Shown here: in pieces, positions 7,923 through 16,766 of the stretch
How positions within the stretch are numbered: the stretch's first letter is position 1
Layout of the letters: every line of letters starts with the position of its first letter
From: Aquabacterium sp. NJ1
GTDB taxonomy: Bacteria > Pseudomonadota > Gammaproteobacteria > Burkholderiales > Burkholderiaceae_C
DNA length: 64,000 nt
Direction: 5' to 3'
Assembly (NCBI RefSeq): GCF_000768065.1
Contig: NZ_JRKM01000001.1
Coordinates: 248,001 to 312,000, forward strand
Notes under the pieces: generated by a model
Seen by the model: only the letters and a program-made list of their open reading frames with translations
Database searches by the model: none
Told to the model about the DNA's origin: nothing
Position numbers and translations under genes: made by a program

Positions 7923-8591
7923 GTGATCGAACTCTTTCATTGCATCAGCGCACGGTCGTTTCGCCCCCTCTGGCTTCTGGAAGAGTTGGGCATGCCCTAT
8001 GCCTTGCGCATGCTTCCATTCCCGCCGCGTGTGCATCAACGCGAGTTCCTGGCGCTCAACCCCTTGGGCACGGTACCGTTGATGCTTGATGGCGCCACGC
8101 GCATGACCGAATCGGCCGCCATGTGCCAGTACCTGGCCGCCCGCTACAGCCCAGGCCAACTGGACGTTGCCGTACACGAGCCGGCTTATGGCGATTACCT
8201 GAACCTGCTCCACTTTGGCGAAGCCACGCTGACCTTCCCGCAAACGCTGGTGCTGCGCTACACGCACTTCGAGCCCGAGGGCAAGAAACAGCCGCAGGTG
8301 GCGCAGGACTACGCCAGATGGTTCCTCGCCAGGCTGCGTACCCTGGAGCCGCGCCTGGCCGAGTCGGCCTTCCTGTGCGCTGGGCGCTTCACCGCGGCAG
8401 ATGTGTCCGTCGGGTATGCCTTGTTGCTGGCGCAGCACCTGGGGTTGTCAGAACAGTTCACACCCAAGGTGGCCGCGTATTGGGCCAGCCTGCAGCAGCG
8501 GCCTGGTTACCAACGTGCACAAGACGCTCAATGGCAGGCCGCCCGGGATCAAGGCCTGCCAGCCCTTGCCGCACCGGATGTGCGCCCCTGA
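7923..8591 (+). CDS. Glutathione S-transferase family protein
   Basis: A 222-residue cytosolic protein with the thioredoxin-like N-terminal domain (about 1-78: IELFHC...SFRPLWLLEELG, then NPLGTVPLM and the ESAAMCQYLA helix that binds the glutathione gamma-glutamyl group) and an all-alpha C-terminal domain containing the N-capping-box-like FTAADVSVGYALL near 160-172. Start is GTG at 7923; no strong ribosome binding site precedes it. The substrate cannot be inferred. It is followed after 24 bases by a membrane protein gene, perhaps in the same transcript. Confidence 0.88.
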   Translation: MIELFHCISARSFRPLWLLEELGMPYALRMLPFPPRVHQREFLALNPLGTVPLMLDGATRMTESAAMCQYLAARYSPGQLDVAVHEPAYGDYLNLLHFGEATLTFPQTLVLRYTHFEPEGKKQPQVAQDYARWFLARLRTLEPRLAESAFLCAGRFTAADVSVGYALLLAQHLGLSEQFTPKVAAYWASLQQRPGYQRAQDAQWQAARDQGLPALAAPDVRP

Positions 8592-8615
8592 AAACGACTG
8601 AACAGGAAACCTGCA

Positions 8616-9605
8616 GTGCGACTTCAAGAACAAGCCCCCTTGAAACTACTGGGGCTGCTGTTTGTCCTGGTCATTTCGTATTTCCAGTTCAAGAACTGGG
8701 TGCTGATCCACGAAGAAAACATGCAGGCCGTCATCGGGGCGGCTTATGGCGTCTTTGATGGCACGCCGCACTGGCGCGCTTTCCAGAACCGCGTCTTTTC
8801 ACCCGGGCTGGTCTATGCCCTGGGCTACGTCTCCGACAAGCCATTCATCCTGTTCATGGCGGCGGGCATTTTTGCGCTCAACGCAGTGCTCTATGGCCTT
8901 GTTCTTCACTTGACCGGCAACATCGCGCGCGCCCTTCTGGCAGTACAAGGAGCCGTGCTGATGTGGATCTTCCAGCATCACTACTGGTTCTACTCATGGG
9001 ATTTGACGGAAGCACTTTGCCTGCTGCTGTTCACCTACGCAGCCCTGACCGAGAAGATGAACCGCGGCGCGCTGGCCGTGCTGATTCTGGTGTCGATGCT
9101 GAACAAGGAAACCGCCGTGCTGATCGGCGTGTACTTCATGGTGCGTGGTGCGGCAGAGCAGTGGGCAGGGCGCCCCATCAACCACAAGATGATCGGGCAG
9201 GGCGCGGCACTGGCCGTGGCATCTGTGATCGTGACGGAAGCCCTGCGCCACTACCTGTTCAAGTTTTCATCGTTGGACGGGGTGGGGCGCGACGTCGAGC
9301 ACGCGGCTTTCGGCAACCACTTCAACTACGCCAAGAACTGGGAAACGCTGATGCACTTCGTGCAGCGCCCATCGGCGTTCTTCCTGATCATCGTGTTCTA
9401 TGTCACCGCGTTGATCAGCCTGCTTGCACAGGCCATCAAGGCCCGTAATGCCAGCCTCATCGGCCTGAGCGCTGCGCTGACCGGGTACGCGTTGGCGCTG
9501 TGGGTGTTTGGTGTGATCGACGAATACCGGATCTACCAGCCCTTGATGTGGTGCGTGGCCTTGCTACTGGTGAGCGTCAACCGTAGTACAACGGCTCGCT
9601 CGTGA
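8616..9605 (+). CDS. Polytopic membrane protein of unknown function
   Basis: A 329-residue protein with roughly eight hydrophobic segments starting at residue 9 (LKLLGLLFVLVIS). An early conserved-looking stretch NRVFSPGLVYALGY and a loop HHYWFYSWDLTEALCLLL recall the layout of GT-C type membrane glycosyltransferases or EpsG-like proteins, but no family signature is certain. The start is GTG at 8616 with AGGAAA six to seven bases upstream. Its final 29 bases overlap the end of the convergent gene at 9577. No signal for cargo or pathway is visible. Confidence 0.7.
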   Translation: MRLQEQAPLKLLGLLFVLVISYFQFKNWVLIHEENMQAVIGAAYGVFDGTPHWRAFQNRVFSPGLVYALGYVSDKPFILFMAAGIFALNAVLYGLVLHLTGNIARALLAVQGAVLMWIFQHHYWFYSWDLTEALCLLLFTYAALTEKMNRGALAVLILVSMLNKETAVLIGVYFMVRGAAEQWAGRPINHKMIGQGAALAVASVIVTEALRHYLFKFSSLDGVGRDVEHAAFGNHFNYAKNWETLMHFVQRPSAFFLIIVFYVTALISLLAQAIKARNASLIGLSAALTGYALALWVFGVIDEYRIYQPLMWCVALLLVSVNRSTTARS

Positions 9606-10119
9606 TCTGGCCAACGTCATTGCCTGTGGTTTCAAAAACCCACCCTGTGCTGTTGTGATCCTTGAAGTTGGGCAGCTTGGGGAACGCTTTCAACGCCATG
9701 GGCATCCAGCGAGAGTTGCCCAGCCCCTCAGCCAGACCTTCAACACCATTTTTCCACTCGTCGAGACTTCCGCCGAAATAGTAAATGGGCCGATTCACGT
9801 CAAAACCGGCAAACGCCATGGCGCGATCAAAGCTCACCCGATCAACCATCTGGCCACTGGCGTACTCGGAGCAGTGAATACCACGCAGCGAGTTCCTGCC
9901 GGTCAACTGGATGGCCCCCAGGCAAGAGAGCAATTTGGAAAACACAAGCACGGGGCCTTCTGCGTACTCCCATTCGCGGATGATGGGTGCGCCTTTGGGC
10001 GTTGACAAAACCGCAGGATTCCCACTTTCCGCACATCGGCTGGCAGCCCTGAGGTCCTGAATATTGGATGCCCGCGTCAGGCCAGCCAGCGCATCCTCAA
10101 CGTGATCAATCGCAGCCAT
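9577..10119 (-). CDS. Hypothetical protein, 180 aa
   Basis: I do not recognise this protein. It is soluble, without a signal peptide or membrane segment, and has three cysteines (residues 29, 66, 83), the last in LRGIHCSEYASGQ, followed by an aromatic-rich IYYFGG segment near 112-117. The start chosen is the ATG at 10119, which has GGAG six bases upstream; the longer frame from 10155 lacks this. It follows another unrecognised gene on the same strand after 115 bases, so the two may form a small cassette. Its 3' end overlaps the neighbouring membrane protein gene by 29 bases. Confidence 0.65.
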   Translation of the reverse strand: MAAIDHVEDALAGLTRASNIQDLRAASRCAESGNPAVLSTPKGAPIIREWEYAEGPVLVFSKLLSCLGAIQLTGRNSLRGIHCSEYASGQMVDRVSFDRAMAFAGFDVNRPIYYFGGSLDEWKNGVEGLAEGLGNSRWMPMALKAFPKLPNFKDHNSTGWVFETTGNDVGQITSEPLYYG

Positions 10120-10234
10120 ATCAGTCTCCGGTTCTTCCTGCGCATCCAGTCTCAACTCATTTCATCACGTGGATGGACCACGGAGCGTTGACGTGGAGCA
10201 AGGACGCCTTGTCAAGTCGGTACGCTGGCCGCCC

Positions 10235-10735
10235 TTAATCTTCCCAATCCTGCAGGTTGTCCTCTGCGTACTTCAGCGAAGGCGAGAAATCGTTGTAGTT
10301 ACCCCAAGTCTTGCTGCCGGCGACGATGGCTTTGAGCCAGGGGTACAACTCAAGGTCCAGGCTGGACGCATAGCCTCTGCCCACTTCAGCAAGGTGCGTG
10401 ATGATGGCCAGATCCTGCAATTGAACAGGCAGGTCTTTCAGCATGACCTTGTCGCCCGTGGCCCAGTCTAAAAACAACTGTGCCAAGGCCTTGCCTTTGT
10501 CGTCCTTCGAGTTGGCCCAGGTTGCGATTTGCAGATAGGAACTGGGCTTGCCTTTGCGGCGGATCACGGGGTCGTAGTTCTGCCAGCCTTTGCCGAGCTT
10601 GAACCCGATGGCGTTGAGGTTCTTGTTCACGTGCCCGATCAGCTCGTCACGTTTGGCCGTGTTGTCTTGAATCCAAACATAGCCATTCCAGAATCGGCCC
10701 CAGGTGATGAGCGCCTCAGCTTCTTGCTTTGACAT
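10235..10735 (-). CDS. Hypothetical protein, 166 aa
   Basis: I do not recognise this protein. It is soluble and acidic at the C-terminus (ending NLQDWED), rich in Trp, Lys and Asp, with no signal peptide. Its codon choice is visibly less GC-rich than its neighbours (for example many AAC, TTG, AAA and GTT codons), hinting at acquisition by transfer. It begins with ATG after a weak GGGA. With the following 180-residue gene it could form a two-gene unit of the effector/immunity or toxin/antitoxin kind, but nothing in the sequence proves that. Confidence 0.6.
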   Translation of the reverse strand: MSKQEAEALITWGRFWNGYVWIQDNTAKRDELIGHVNKNLNAIGFKLGKGWQNYDPVIRRKGKPSSYLQIATWANSKDDKGKALAQLFLDWATGDKVMLKDLPVQLQDLAIITHLAEVGRGYASSLDLELYPWLKAIVAGSKTWGNYNDFSPSLKYAEDNLQDWED

Positions 10736-11066
10736 GGTGGCGTCCCTTTTTCATAGATGAGATGGGCGCATCCTCTTATTAAAAGTCTTGTTGAACAATT
10801 GACCATCGCCACTCTGCATCGAGCGAGAAGAGAGTCGCTACGTTTGAGGGCCCAGGTGCGGGTCATTTTTGCCTCTCTTTTAGTTTACATAATATACATC
10901 GTAGCAACTTTGACATGTTGCTCGTAGCCACTGCAACTCGCAAACCCTCTCTACACAACTTTACAAAGCAATAGAATCCGTGCGGCAGCGCGAACCGCGT
11001 CTGCCCAAATGCAGCGCACACCCGCCCTCCGCATCGACGCGTCAGCCAACGCCCCGGAGGCCTCCC
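10736..11066. promoter_or_regulatory. AT-rich divergent promoter region with an inverted repeat
   Basis: No gene is seen in these 331 bases. The stretch around 10878-10900 (TTTAGTTTACATAATATACATC) is unusually AT-rich for this genome and offers TAATAT/TATACA-like -10 sequences on both strands. Just beside it AGCAAC (10903-10908) and GTTGCT (10917-10922) form an inverted repeat with an 8-base spacer, a plausible operator for the divergent genes. Confidence 0.4.
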
Positions 11067-11780
11067 GTGCGCGAACAAAAACGCAGGTACGACGACAAGA
11101 GCATCAACATGGACTTCACACATCCAGACGGAGCTGACTCCGTTATCCAGCGCCTGATCGAACGCAAGGCTGAGGGCCGTACAGAGTCCACAGCGAGACT
11201 GGCCGCCATCGAGAAGGACATGACGCCCCAATGGAAGGCAGCCATGCAAGCCAGGATCGTGAAACTGCACCACGAGGCCGCCGCGCCCCGAACCAAGTTG
11301 CCCAAGCTCTACGCCATGATGGAAGAAGTCGCAGCAGTCAGGGCGCCTCATCTGGCCTGCTCGGCGGGCTGCAACGCTTGCTGCCGCACGATTCCCGTCG
11401 AAATCTCCGATCTGGAGGCACGTCACATTGCCAACATGACCGGCCGGGCCATGGCCTCTCTGCCGCCGGGCAGGCATATCGTTAGCGGCCAATCCGGCAA
11501 GCACGTGAACACGCCTTGCCCGTTCCTGGTCGACAACCTTTGCTCGATCTATGAGTACCGCCCCTACAACTGCCGATCCCTGGCCGTCGTTGACCGGGAC
11601 GCGCTGACTTGCAGCGAAGAGAACACCGCCTTGACCCGCGCCAAGGACCCTCGCGCCGTGCCGGTCCCCATGACCAAGATGCAGGCCTTCGACCCCAGCT
11701 ACGCGGCGCTGACAGACCGCGCCGGTACAGCCTGGGCGGACATCCGGCAATTCTTCCCGACACAGTCGAAACCGGCTTGA
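11067..11780 (+). CDS. YkgJ-family cysteine-cluster protein
   Basis: A soluble protein with the cysteine pattern of the YkgJ (UPF0153) family, thought to bind zinc or an iron-sulfur cluster: CSAGCNACC near residues 94-102, then PCPFLVDNLCSIYEYRPYNCR, where Cys residues repeat in a CxxF...C...RPxxCR arrangement. The N-terminal 80 residues are a charged helical extension. I chose the GTG at 11067, which has GGAGG six bases upstream, giving 237 residues; the ATG at 11109 is the main alternative. Function is unknown. It ends 13 bases from the convergent exported-protein gene. Confidence 0.8.
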   Translation: MREQKRRYDDKSINMDFTHPDGADSVIQRLIERKAEGRTESTARLAAIEKDMTPQWKAAMQARIVKLHHEAAAPRTKLPKLYAMMEEVAAVRAPHLACSAGCNACCRTIPVEISDLEARHIANMTGRAMASLPPGRHIVSGQSGKHVNTPCPFLVDNLCSIYEYRPYNCRSLAVVDRDALTCSEENTALTRAKDPRAVPVPMTKMQAFDPSYAALTDRAGTAWADIRQFFPTQSKPA

Positions 11781-11793
11781 CGGGGCTGAAGGG

Positions 11794-12240
11794 CTACAGC
11801 GGCACCGCGTTGCGCACCTCGGTCAAACGCCAGCACCCCTGGGTCTGGCGGAACACGAACGTTCTGTCGTAGCCAACGTCCTTGCTCAAAGTCACGGTGT
11901 AGGTGCCGCTGGCCGTGGCCGTGATGTGCCGTTCGAGTTGCATCGTGGCCTGCTCGTTGTCGGACGGAAAACTGGCTCCTGGGTAGTGGGCTTTGACGGC
12001 GGGCACGACGCGCATCGTCTCCATCTTGCGGCCACGCGGTCGCAAGTAGGTCAAGGGGTATTCGGTGTGCTGCGCTCGAAAGCCTTGGTCCGCTGCAAAC
12101 CTCTCGAGAAAACCATTGAAGCTGCCCGGGCAAGCGCTAACGTGCGCAACCGGTACCTCGGCGCCGCGTACCGGCGAGCTGGACAACAACGCCACAAAGG
12201 ATGCGACAACGATCAGAGCATACGAACAACGGCAATTCAT
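11794..12240 (-). CDS. Small exported protein of unknown function
   Basis: About 148 residues with a signal peptide at the start (Cys/Arg n-region, then ALIVVASFVALLSSS and a likely cut after VRGA). The mature part contains ACPGSFNGFLERFAAD near residues 36-51 and later alternating strands with ATASGTYTVTLSKD, a layout seen in NTF2-like or DUF4348-like exported proteins; I offer that only as a weak similarity. Starts at 12270 or even 12411 are possible, but neither has a ribosome binding site and the shorter form gives the cleaner signal peptide. It is divergent from the YeeE-type gene. Confidence 0.6.
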   Translation of the reverse strand: MNCRCSYALIVVASFVALLSSSPVRGAEVPVAHVSACPGSFNGFLERFAADQGFRAQHTEYPLTYLRPRGRKMETMRVVPAVKAHYPGASFPSDNEQATMQLERHITATASGTYTVTLSKDVGYDRTFVFRQTQGCWRLTEVRNAVPL

Positions 12241-12437
12241 GCGCCGTATTTTGATCTGGTTCAAGTGCATGAGCTGGCGGGCATTGCAGGCCGCAGTTGC
12301 AAATCCTAGACTCCGACCTTCGCTGGCCAACTCCTGGTCGAAGGCGCCATGGCCGCCCGTTCCTGCACATGAATACACCCCGAGGTACCCTGATCCCTTG
12401 GTAAGCTCCACGCTTTGATTGCGCTTGGAGTACCTGG

Positions 12438-12875
12438 ATGAGTGAATTCACCCCCGTCGCCGGTTTGATGGGCGGGGCCTTGATCGGCACCTCTGCCGTG
12501 TTCCTGCTGGCCTTCACGGGCCGGCTGGCCGGCATCAGCAACATCGCCCATGGGCTGATCACGAGCCTGCGCCAGGGCAAGACCCTGGACTCAGCCTGGC
12601 GTTTCGTGTTTCTGTTGGGCATGGTGGCTGCCACATGGGCTTACTTCCAGACCACGGGCGCCACCGTCAACCCTCGCCAGCACTACCCAGCTGGCTTGCT
12701 GGTCCTGGGCGGGCTGCTGGTCGGCTATGGCACCTCCATGGGCAACGGCTGCACCAGTGGGCATGGCGTCTGCGGGCTGGGTCGCTTGTCCGTGCGTTCC
12801 CTGGCCGCCACCCTCACCTTCATGGCCACGGGCGGCCTCACGGTATTCGTGTTGCGCCATGTCGCGCACATCTGA
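12438..12875 (+). CDS. YeeE/YedE-family membrane protein, first of a pair
   Basis: A 145-residue membrane protein with four hydrophobic segments and the family signature [17 protein letters not shown] near residues 102-118. The cysteines in this motif are those implicated in sulfur-compound (thiosulfate-like) transport in YeeE/TsuA proteins; half-size pairs like this are often called PmpA/PmpB. GGAG stands seven bases before the ATG. The partner gene starts 10 bases after its stop, so the two surely form one operon and one transporter. Confidence 0.88.
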   Translation: MSEFTPVAGLMGGALIGTSAVFLLAFTGRLAGISNIAHGLITSLRQGKTLDSAWRFVFLLGMVAATWAYFQTTGATVNPRQHYPAGLLVLGGLLVGYGTSMGNGCTSGHGVCGLGRLSVRSLAATLTFMATGGLTVFVLRHVAHI

Positions 12876-12885
12876 GGGGGCCGGC

Positions 12886-13302
12886 ATGATCCGTCTGCTG
12901 ACCTGCCTGATCGCTGGCGCCCTGTTCGGCCTGGGCCTTGCCGTGGCACAGATGACCAACCCGCTGAAGGTCCAGAACTTTCTGGATGTGGCTGGCGACT
13001 GGGACCCAAGCCTGGCCTTTGTCATGGGCTCGGCCGTCCTGATCACGCTGGTGATGTTCCGTGTGGTGCTCAAACGCACCAGCCCTTTGCTGGGTGATCG
13101 ATTCCACCTGCCGACCTTGCTCAAGGTGGATCGCCAGTTGCTCATCGGGGCCGCCCTGTTTGGCATGGGCTGGGGCATGACAGGCTATTGCCCAGCCCCC
13201 GCGCTGGCCACCTTGTTGTCAGGCAATGGCGAGGTACTGCTCTTCGTGCCGGCCATGCTGCTGGGTGGGTTTTTGCATCGAACTTTCGGGCGCACAGCCT
13301 GA
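12886..13302 (+). CDS. YeeE/YedE-family (DUF6691) membrane protein, second of a pair
   Basis: A 138-residue membrane protein with four hydrophobic segments and the second-half signature [13 protein letters not shown] near residues 100-112, with its conserved Cys. Together with the preceding gene it corresponds to the two halves of a full-length YeeE-type sulfur transporter. The ATG at 12886 has GAGGGGG upstream and was preferred to an upstream in-frame start at 12727 that lies inside the first gene. Substrate is inferred from the family only. Confidence 0.85.
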   Translation: MIRLLTCLIAGALFGLGLAVAQMTNPLKVQNFLDVAGDWDPSLAFVMGSAVLITLVMFRVVLKRTSPLLGDRFHLPTLLKVDRQLLIGAALFGMGWGMTGYCPAPALATLLSGNGEVLLFVPAMLLGGFLHRTFGRTA

Positions 13303-13357
13303 GCGCGCATCCTCACGTATGCTTGCTGCTGTCTTGATTGCCTGATCCAGAGGTCTC

Positions 13358-14386
13358 ATGCAAGTTCGCTCTCTTCCGGGCCTGGCGCTGGCCTTGGCCT
13401 GCGCAGCCTTGGCACCCCATGCCTGGGCTGGCAAAACGCTCGATGCCGTCAAGCAACGCGGGCAATTGCAATGCGGGGTCAGCACCGGGGTCGCCGGCTT
13501 TTCCGCGCCTGATGCCAAGGGCCGATGGGCTGGCTTTGACGTGGATTTCTGCCGCGCCGTGGCAGCCGCCGTGTTGGGTGACCCGCAGAAAGTCGCCTTC
13601 ACGCCGCTCAATGCGCAGCAGCGCTTCACGGCCTTGCAATCCGGCCAGGTGGACATGCTGTCACGCAACACCTCCTGGACGCTGACGCGCGACGCGTCCC
13701 TGGGCCTGAGCTTTACCGCCATCACCTACCTGGATGGCCAGGGCTTCCTGGTGCCCAAAAAGCTCAAGGTCGACAGCGCCAAGAAGCTGAAGAACGCACA
13801 GGTCTGCGTGCAAGCCGGCACCACCACCGAGAAGAACCTGGCGGACTTCTCCCGCGCCAACAAGCTGGCCATCAAGCCCGTGGTGTTCGACACCTACGAG
13901 GCAGGCTTCAAGGCCTTGTTTGCGGGGCGCTGCCAGGCCTACACGGCCGATGCCTCCGCGCTGGCCAGCATCCGCAACAAGGAGGCGCCCAACCCGGACG
14001 ACTACCTGGTGCTGCCCGAGCTGATCTCGAAAGAGCCGCTGGGCCCGGCCGTTCGCCGCGGTGACGACGAGTGGTTTGCCATCGTCAAGTGGACGGTGTT
14101 TGGCCTGCAGGAGGCCGAGGAATTGGGGCTCACGCGGGCCAATGTCGACCAACTGTTGAAGACCTCAAGCGACCCGGCCATTCAGCGCCTGATCGGTTCA
14201 GGCGAAGACACCGGCAAGCTACTTGGGCTGGACAAGGCCTGGCTCTACCGCGCGATCAAGGCGGTGGGCAACTACGGTGAGATCTTCGATCGCAATGTGG
14301 GGGCGCAATCACCCTTGAAGCTGCCGCGTGGCGCCAACAAGCTGTGGAACAAGGGGGGCCTGATCTACCCGCCTCCGATTCGCTGA
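13358..14386 (+). CDS. aapJ: General L-amino acid ABC transporter, periplasmic binding protein
   Basis: The 342-residue protein has a signal peptide cut after AHAWA-type residue 24, followed by the type 2 periplasmic binding fold of the AapJ/BztA family: KTLDAVKQRGQLQCGV, GFDVDFCRAVAAAV near residues 58-71, and DMLSRNTSWTLTRD near 98-111, the last being very typical of AapJ. It binds amino acids of broad type and delivers them to AapQM. AGAGG stands just before the ATG. The permease gene follows after 12 bases. Confidence 0.92.
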   Translation: MQVRSLPGLALALACAALAPHAWAGKTLDAVKQRGQLQCGVSTGVAGFSAPDAKGRWAGFDVDFCRAVAAAVLGDPQKVAFTPLNAQQRFTALQSGQVDMLSRNTSWTLTRDASLGLSFTAITYLDGQGFLVPKKLKVDSAKKLKNAQVCVQAGTTTEKNLADFSRANKLAIKPVVFDTYEAGFKALFAGRCQAYTADASALASIRNKEAPNPDDYLVLPELISKEPLGPAVRRGDDEWFAIVKWTVFGLQEAEELGLTRANVDQLLKTSSDPAIQRLIGSGEDTGKLLGLDKAWLYRAIKAVGNYGEIFDRNVGAQSPLKLPRGANKLWNKGGLIYPPPIR

Positions 14387-14398
14387 CCCTGCCCCAAG

Positions 14399-15259
14399 AT
14401 GCTGGGTTTTCTGAATCAGCCTGCGGGCTTTGACATTGGCGAAACCGGCCTGCTGGTGTTCGACGCGGCACAGCCTCTTTGGCGCGCACTGCTGGTTGGG
14501 CTGGGCAACACGCTGCGCGTGTCACTGCCCGCGCTGCTGATGGCCTGCCTCATCGGCTTGTTGGTGGCGCTGGGGCGCACGTCGGGCTCACGCACCTGGC
14601 GCGCCTTGGGCGGCGTTTACGTTGACACCGTCCGCAACACGCCGCTGCTGCTGCAGTTGCTGATGTGGTACTTCCTGCTGATCGAGTGGCTGCCTGATTC
14701 GACGCAGGCGATCTCGCTGTTGCCAGGTGTGTGGCTGAGCAAGGGCGGTCTGGCTTTTCCCTGGTACGGGCCAGTCGAAGCGGGTGCAGGCTGGGCCTGG
14801 AGCTGGCCGCAGCAGGACACCTTCAACGTTGTGGGTGGCGCGGCCGTCAGCCCTGAATACCTGTCGCTGGCCTTGGCGCTGAGCATCTACACCGGTGCGT
14901 TTCTGGCCGAGGTCATCCGGGGCGGTATCGAATCGGTGCCATCCAGCCTGATGGAGGCGGCCGAGACCCTGGGCGCCACGCGCTTGCAGCAGATCAGCCG
15001 GGTGCTGCTGCCCCAAGCCTTGCGCACCATCGTGCCGGCGGCCACCAACCAGTTCCTCAACCTGATCAAGAACTCCTCGCTGGCCGTGGCCGTGGGCTAT
15101 CCCGATCTGGTGTCCGTGGGCAACACCGCCCTGAACCAGACGGGCCGCGTGGTCGAGTGCGTGCTGGTGATGATGTCGGTGTACCTGGCCTTGTCGTTGA
15201 GCACGGCGGCGCTCATGAACTGGTTCAACGCGCGGCATGCGCTCAAGGGGCCGGCATGA
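14399..15259 (+). CDS. aapQ: General L-amino acid ABC transporter, permease AapQ (short form)
   Basis: A 286-residue inner-membrane permease. It has the usual AapQ features: AGFDIGET at the start, TVRNTPLLLQLLMWYF, and the EAA loop EVIRGGIESVPSSLMEAAETLGA near residues 170-192 that contacts the ATPase. Family members are usually near 380-400 residues and carry an N-terminal membrane helix region before the GFDIGE motif; here the frame begins only eight residues before it, directly after aapJ, so that region is absent. The stop overlaps the aapM start as ATGA. Confidence 0.88.
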   Translation: MLGFLNQPAGFDIGETGLLVFDAAQPLWRALLVGLGNTLRVSLPALLMACLIGLLVALGRTSGSRTWRALGGVYVDTVRNTPLLLQLLMWYFLLIEWLPDSTQAISLLPGVWLSKGGLAFPWYGPVEAGAGWAWSWPQQDTFNVVGGAAVSPEYLSLALALSIYTGAFLAEVIRGGIESVPSSLMEAAETLGATRLQQISRVLLPQALRTIVPAATNQFLNLIKNSSLAVAVGYPDLVSVGNTALNQTGRVVECVLVMMSVYLALSLSTAALMNWFNARHALKGPA

Positions 15260-16308
15260 TCCACGCCTTGCGGCCCACACAAGGCAGCAACTGGCTCGGC
15301 CGGGCCGCATCGGCCCTGGGCCTGATGCTGTGCGCCTGGGTGGCCTGGCTGATCCTGGACTGGGCCGTGTGGCATGCGGTGTTCAAGCCCGATGTCATGG
15401 CCTGTCAGGCCCTCCAGCACCAGGGCGCATGCTGGGGTGTCGTCGTCGAGAAGATGCGCCCCATCTTGCTTGGGCACTATCCGTACGAGCAGCAATGGCG
15501 GCCCGTCGTCGTGCTGGTGGCGAGCGCCCTGCTCTGCCTGAGCGCCTGGCTGGCAGGCTGGCGGCGCGCGGTGTCCGTGCAAGGGCTAGGGATGCTGCTA
15601 GGCCATGTGATGGCGGCCACGGCCCTGATGCGCGGCGGCTTCGGTGGCCTGGAGCTGGTGCCGTTCGACGCCTGGGGTGGCCTGCCCCTGACGCTGTGGC
15701 TGTTCCTGGTGAGCTTGCTGGCCTCCACCCCCTTGGCCATCGGCCTGGCCCTTGCGCGCCGGTCAGCACGCATCTGGCTCAGCATGCCGGCCACAGCCTG
15801 CATCGAGGTGATACGGGGTGTGCCGCTGGTCACGCTGCTGTTCATGGCCGCCTTCATGCTGCCGGTGCTGATTCCGCAGGAGCACCCCATGCCGCTGGTG
15901 TGGCGGGCCACGCTGGCGCTGACGCTGTTCTCGGCGGTCTACATGGCCGAGGTGATCCGCGGGGGCTTGCAGACGGTGGCGCAAGAACAAAGCGAGGCCG
16001 CCGCCATCCTGGGGCTGAGCTGGTGGCAAACGCAGCGCATGGTGGTCTTGCCACAGGCGTTGCGTGCCGTGCTGCCGGCGCTGGTCGGGCACGGCATCGG
16101 CTTGCTGAAAGACAGCTCGCTGGTGCTGGTGGTGGGCTTGCACGAGTTCACGGGCGGCCTGTCCCTGAGCCTGGGTGGCGACCCGGTGTGGCGCCCCTAC
16201 TACTTCGAGGCCTATCTGGCCGTGGGCATGGTCTACGCGCTGATGTGCCTGGGCTTGTCGCGTACAGGGCGCATGCTGGAGCAGCGATGGGCCAAGGGGA
16301 CGCATTGA
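15256..16308 (+). CDS. aapM: General L-amino acid ABC transporter, permease AapM
   Basis: A 350-residue inner-membrane permease pairing with AapQ. The first ~110 residues hold extra membrane helices; the transport core begins near residue 145 (GGLPLTLWLFLVSLLAS) and contains CIEVIRGVPLVTLLFM and the EAA loop EVIRGGLQTVAQEQSEAAAILGL. Its ATG overlaps the aapQ stop. Normally an ATPase gene aapP follows; here the next gene is convergent and unrelated, so the operon lacks its ATPase. An AapP or a promiscuous amino-acid ATPase elsewhere in the genome would be required. Confidence 0.9.
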   Translation: MIHALRPTQGSNWLGRAASALGLMLCAWVAWLILDWAVWHAVFKPDVMACQALQHQGACWGVVVEKMRPILLGHYPYEQQWRPVVVLVASALLCLSAWLAGWRRAVSVQGLGMLLGHVMAATALMRGGFGGLELVPFDAWGGLPLTLWLFLVSLLASTPLAIGLALARRSARIWLSMPATACIEVIRGVPLVTLLFMAAFMLPVLIPQEHPMPLVWRATLALTLFSAVYMAEVIRGGLQTVAQEQSEAAAILGLSWWQTQRMVVLPQALRAVLPALVGHGIGLLKDSSLVLVVGLHEFTGGLSLSLGGDPVWRPYYFEAYLAVGMVYALMCLGLSRTGRMLEQRWAKGTH

Positions 16309-16330
16309 GTCCAGCCGTATCACCGGGCCC

Positions 16331-16362
16331 AAAATGAAAATGGCCCGTCACCAGGACGGGCC
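16331..16362 (-). terminator. Intrinsic terminator of the 75-aa gene
   Basis: A perfect 8-base stem GGCCCGTC / GACGGGCC with a 5-base loop (16342-16362) is followed on the minus strand by ATTTTCATTTT. It lies 61 bases past the end of the gene at 16424-16651. It may also help end the aap transcript from the other side, though the plus strand has no T-run. Confidence 0.75.
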
Positions 16363-16423
16363 ACTTCACGCTGCAAGAGCGCCGCAAGTATTCGGTGGGT
16401 CGACTTCGGTGAGTCGACAAGAT

Positions 16424-16651
16424 TCAGCAGGTTTCGTCCTGAATCTCTTCGGCGATATCGGGGGAGGCATCCACCTCGCGGTCAAAGTCCTGGCCTTCGC
16501 TGCTCACATGAGGAATCAGCGGCTTGTCCAGCGGGCGGCAAACACGGCTTTGCAAACGGTTGAGGCGCTCGGAGCGTTCCATCGCCTCCAGCACAGCCTG
16601 CGGGTCCATCATCAGGGCAAACGGGTTGGCGTACAGACTTTGCTTTTGCAT
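16424..16651 (-). CDS. Conserved small protein, 75 aa
   Basis: A small soluble protein beginning MQKQSLYANPFALMMDPQ. I recall nearly identical N-termini in many uncharacterised Burkholderiales proteins, so it is a real conserved family, but no function is known to me. The ATG at 16651 has GGAGG five bases upstream, which decides it over the longer frame from 16735. The C-terminus is acidic. It stands alone between tatD and the aap operon, with its own terminator. Confidence 0.8.
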   Translation of the reverse strand: MQKQSLYANPFALMMDPQAVLEAMERSERLNRLQSRVCRPLDKPLIPHVSSEGQDFDREVDASPDIAEEIQDETC

Positions 16652-16766
16652 AAAGGCCTCCGGGGTGAGAGATGTCGTCGTGATGTGTTCACTGTAGGCA
16701 TCCGGGTCTGGAGGCGGTAGTCGCCGAACAACCAAACCTCCTGTCAGAAATTGTCTGACAAGGGTT

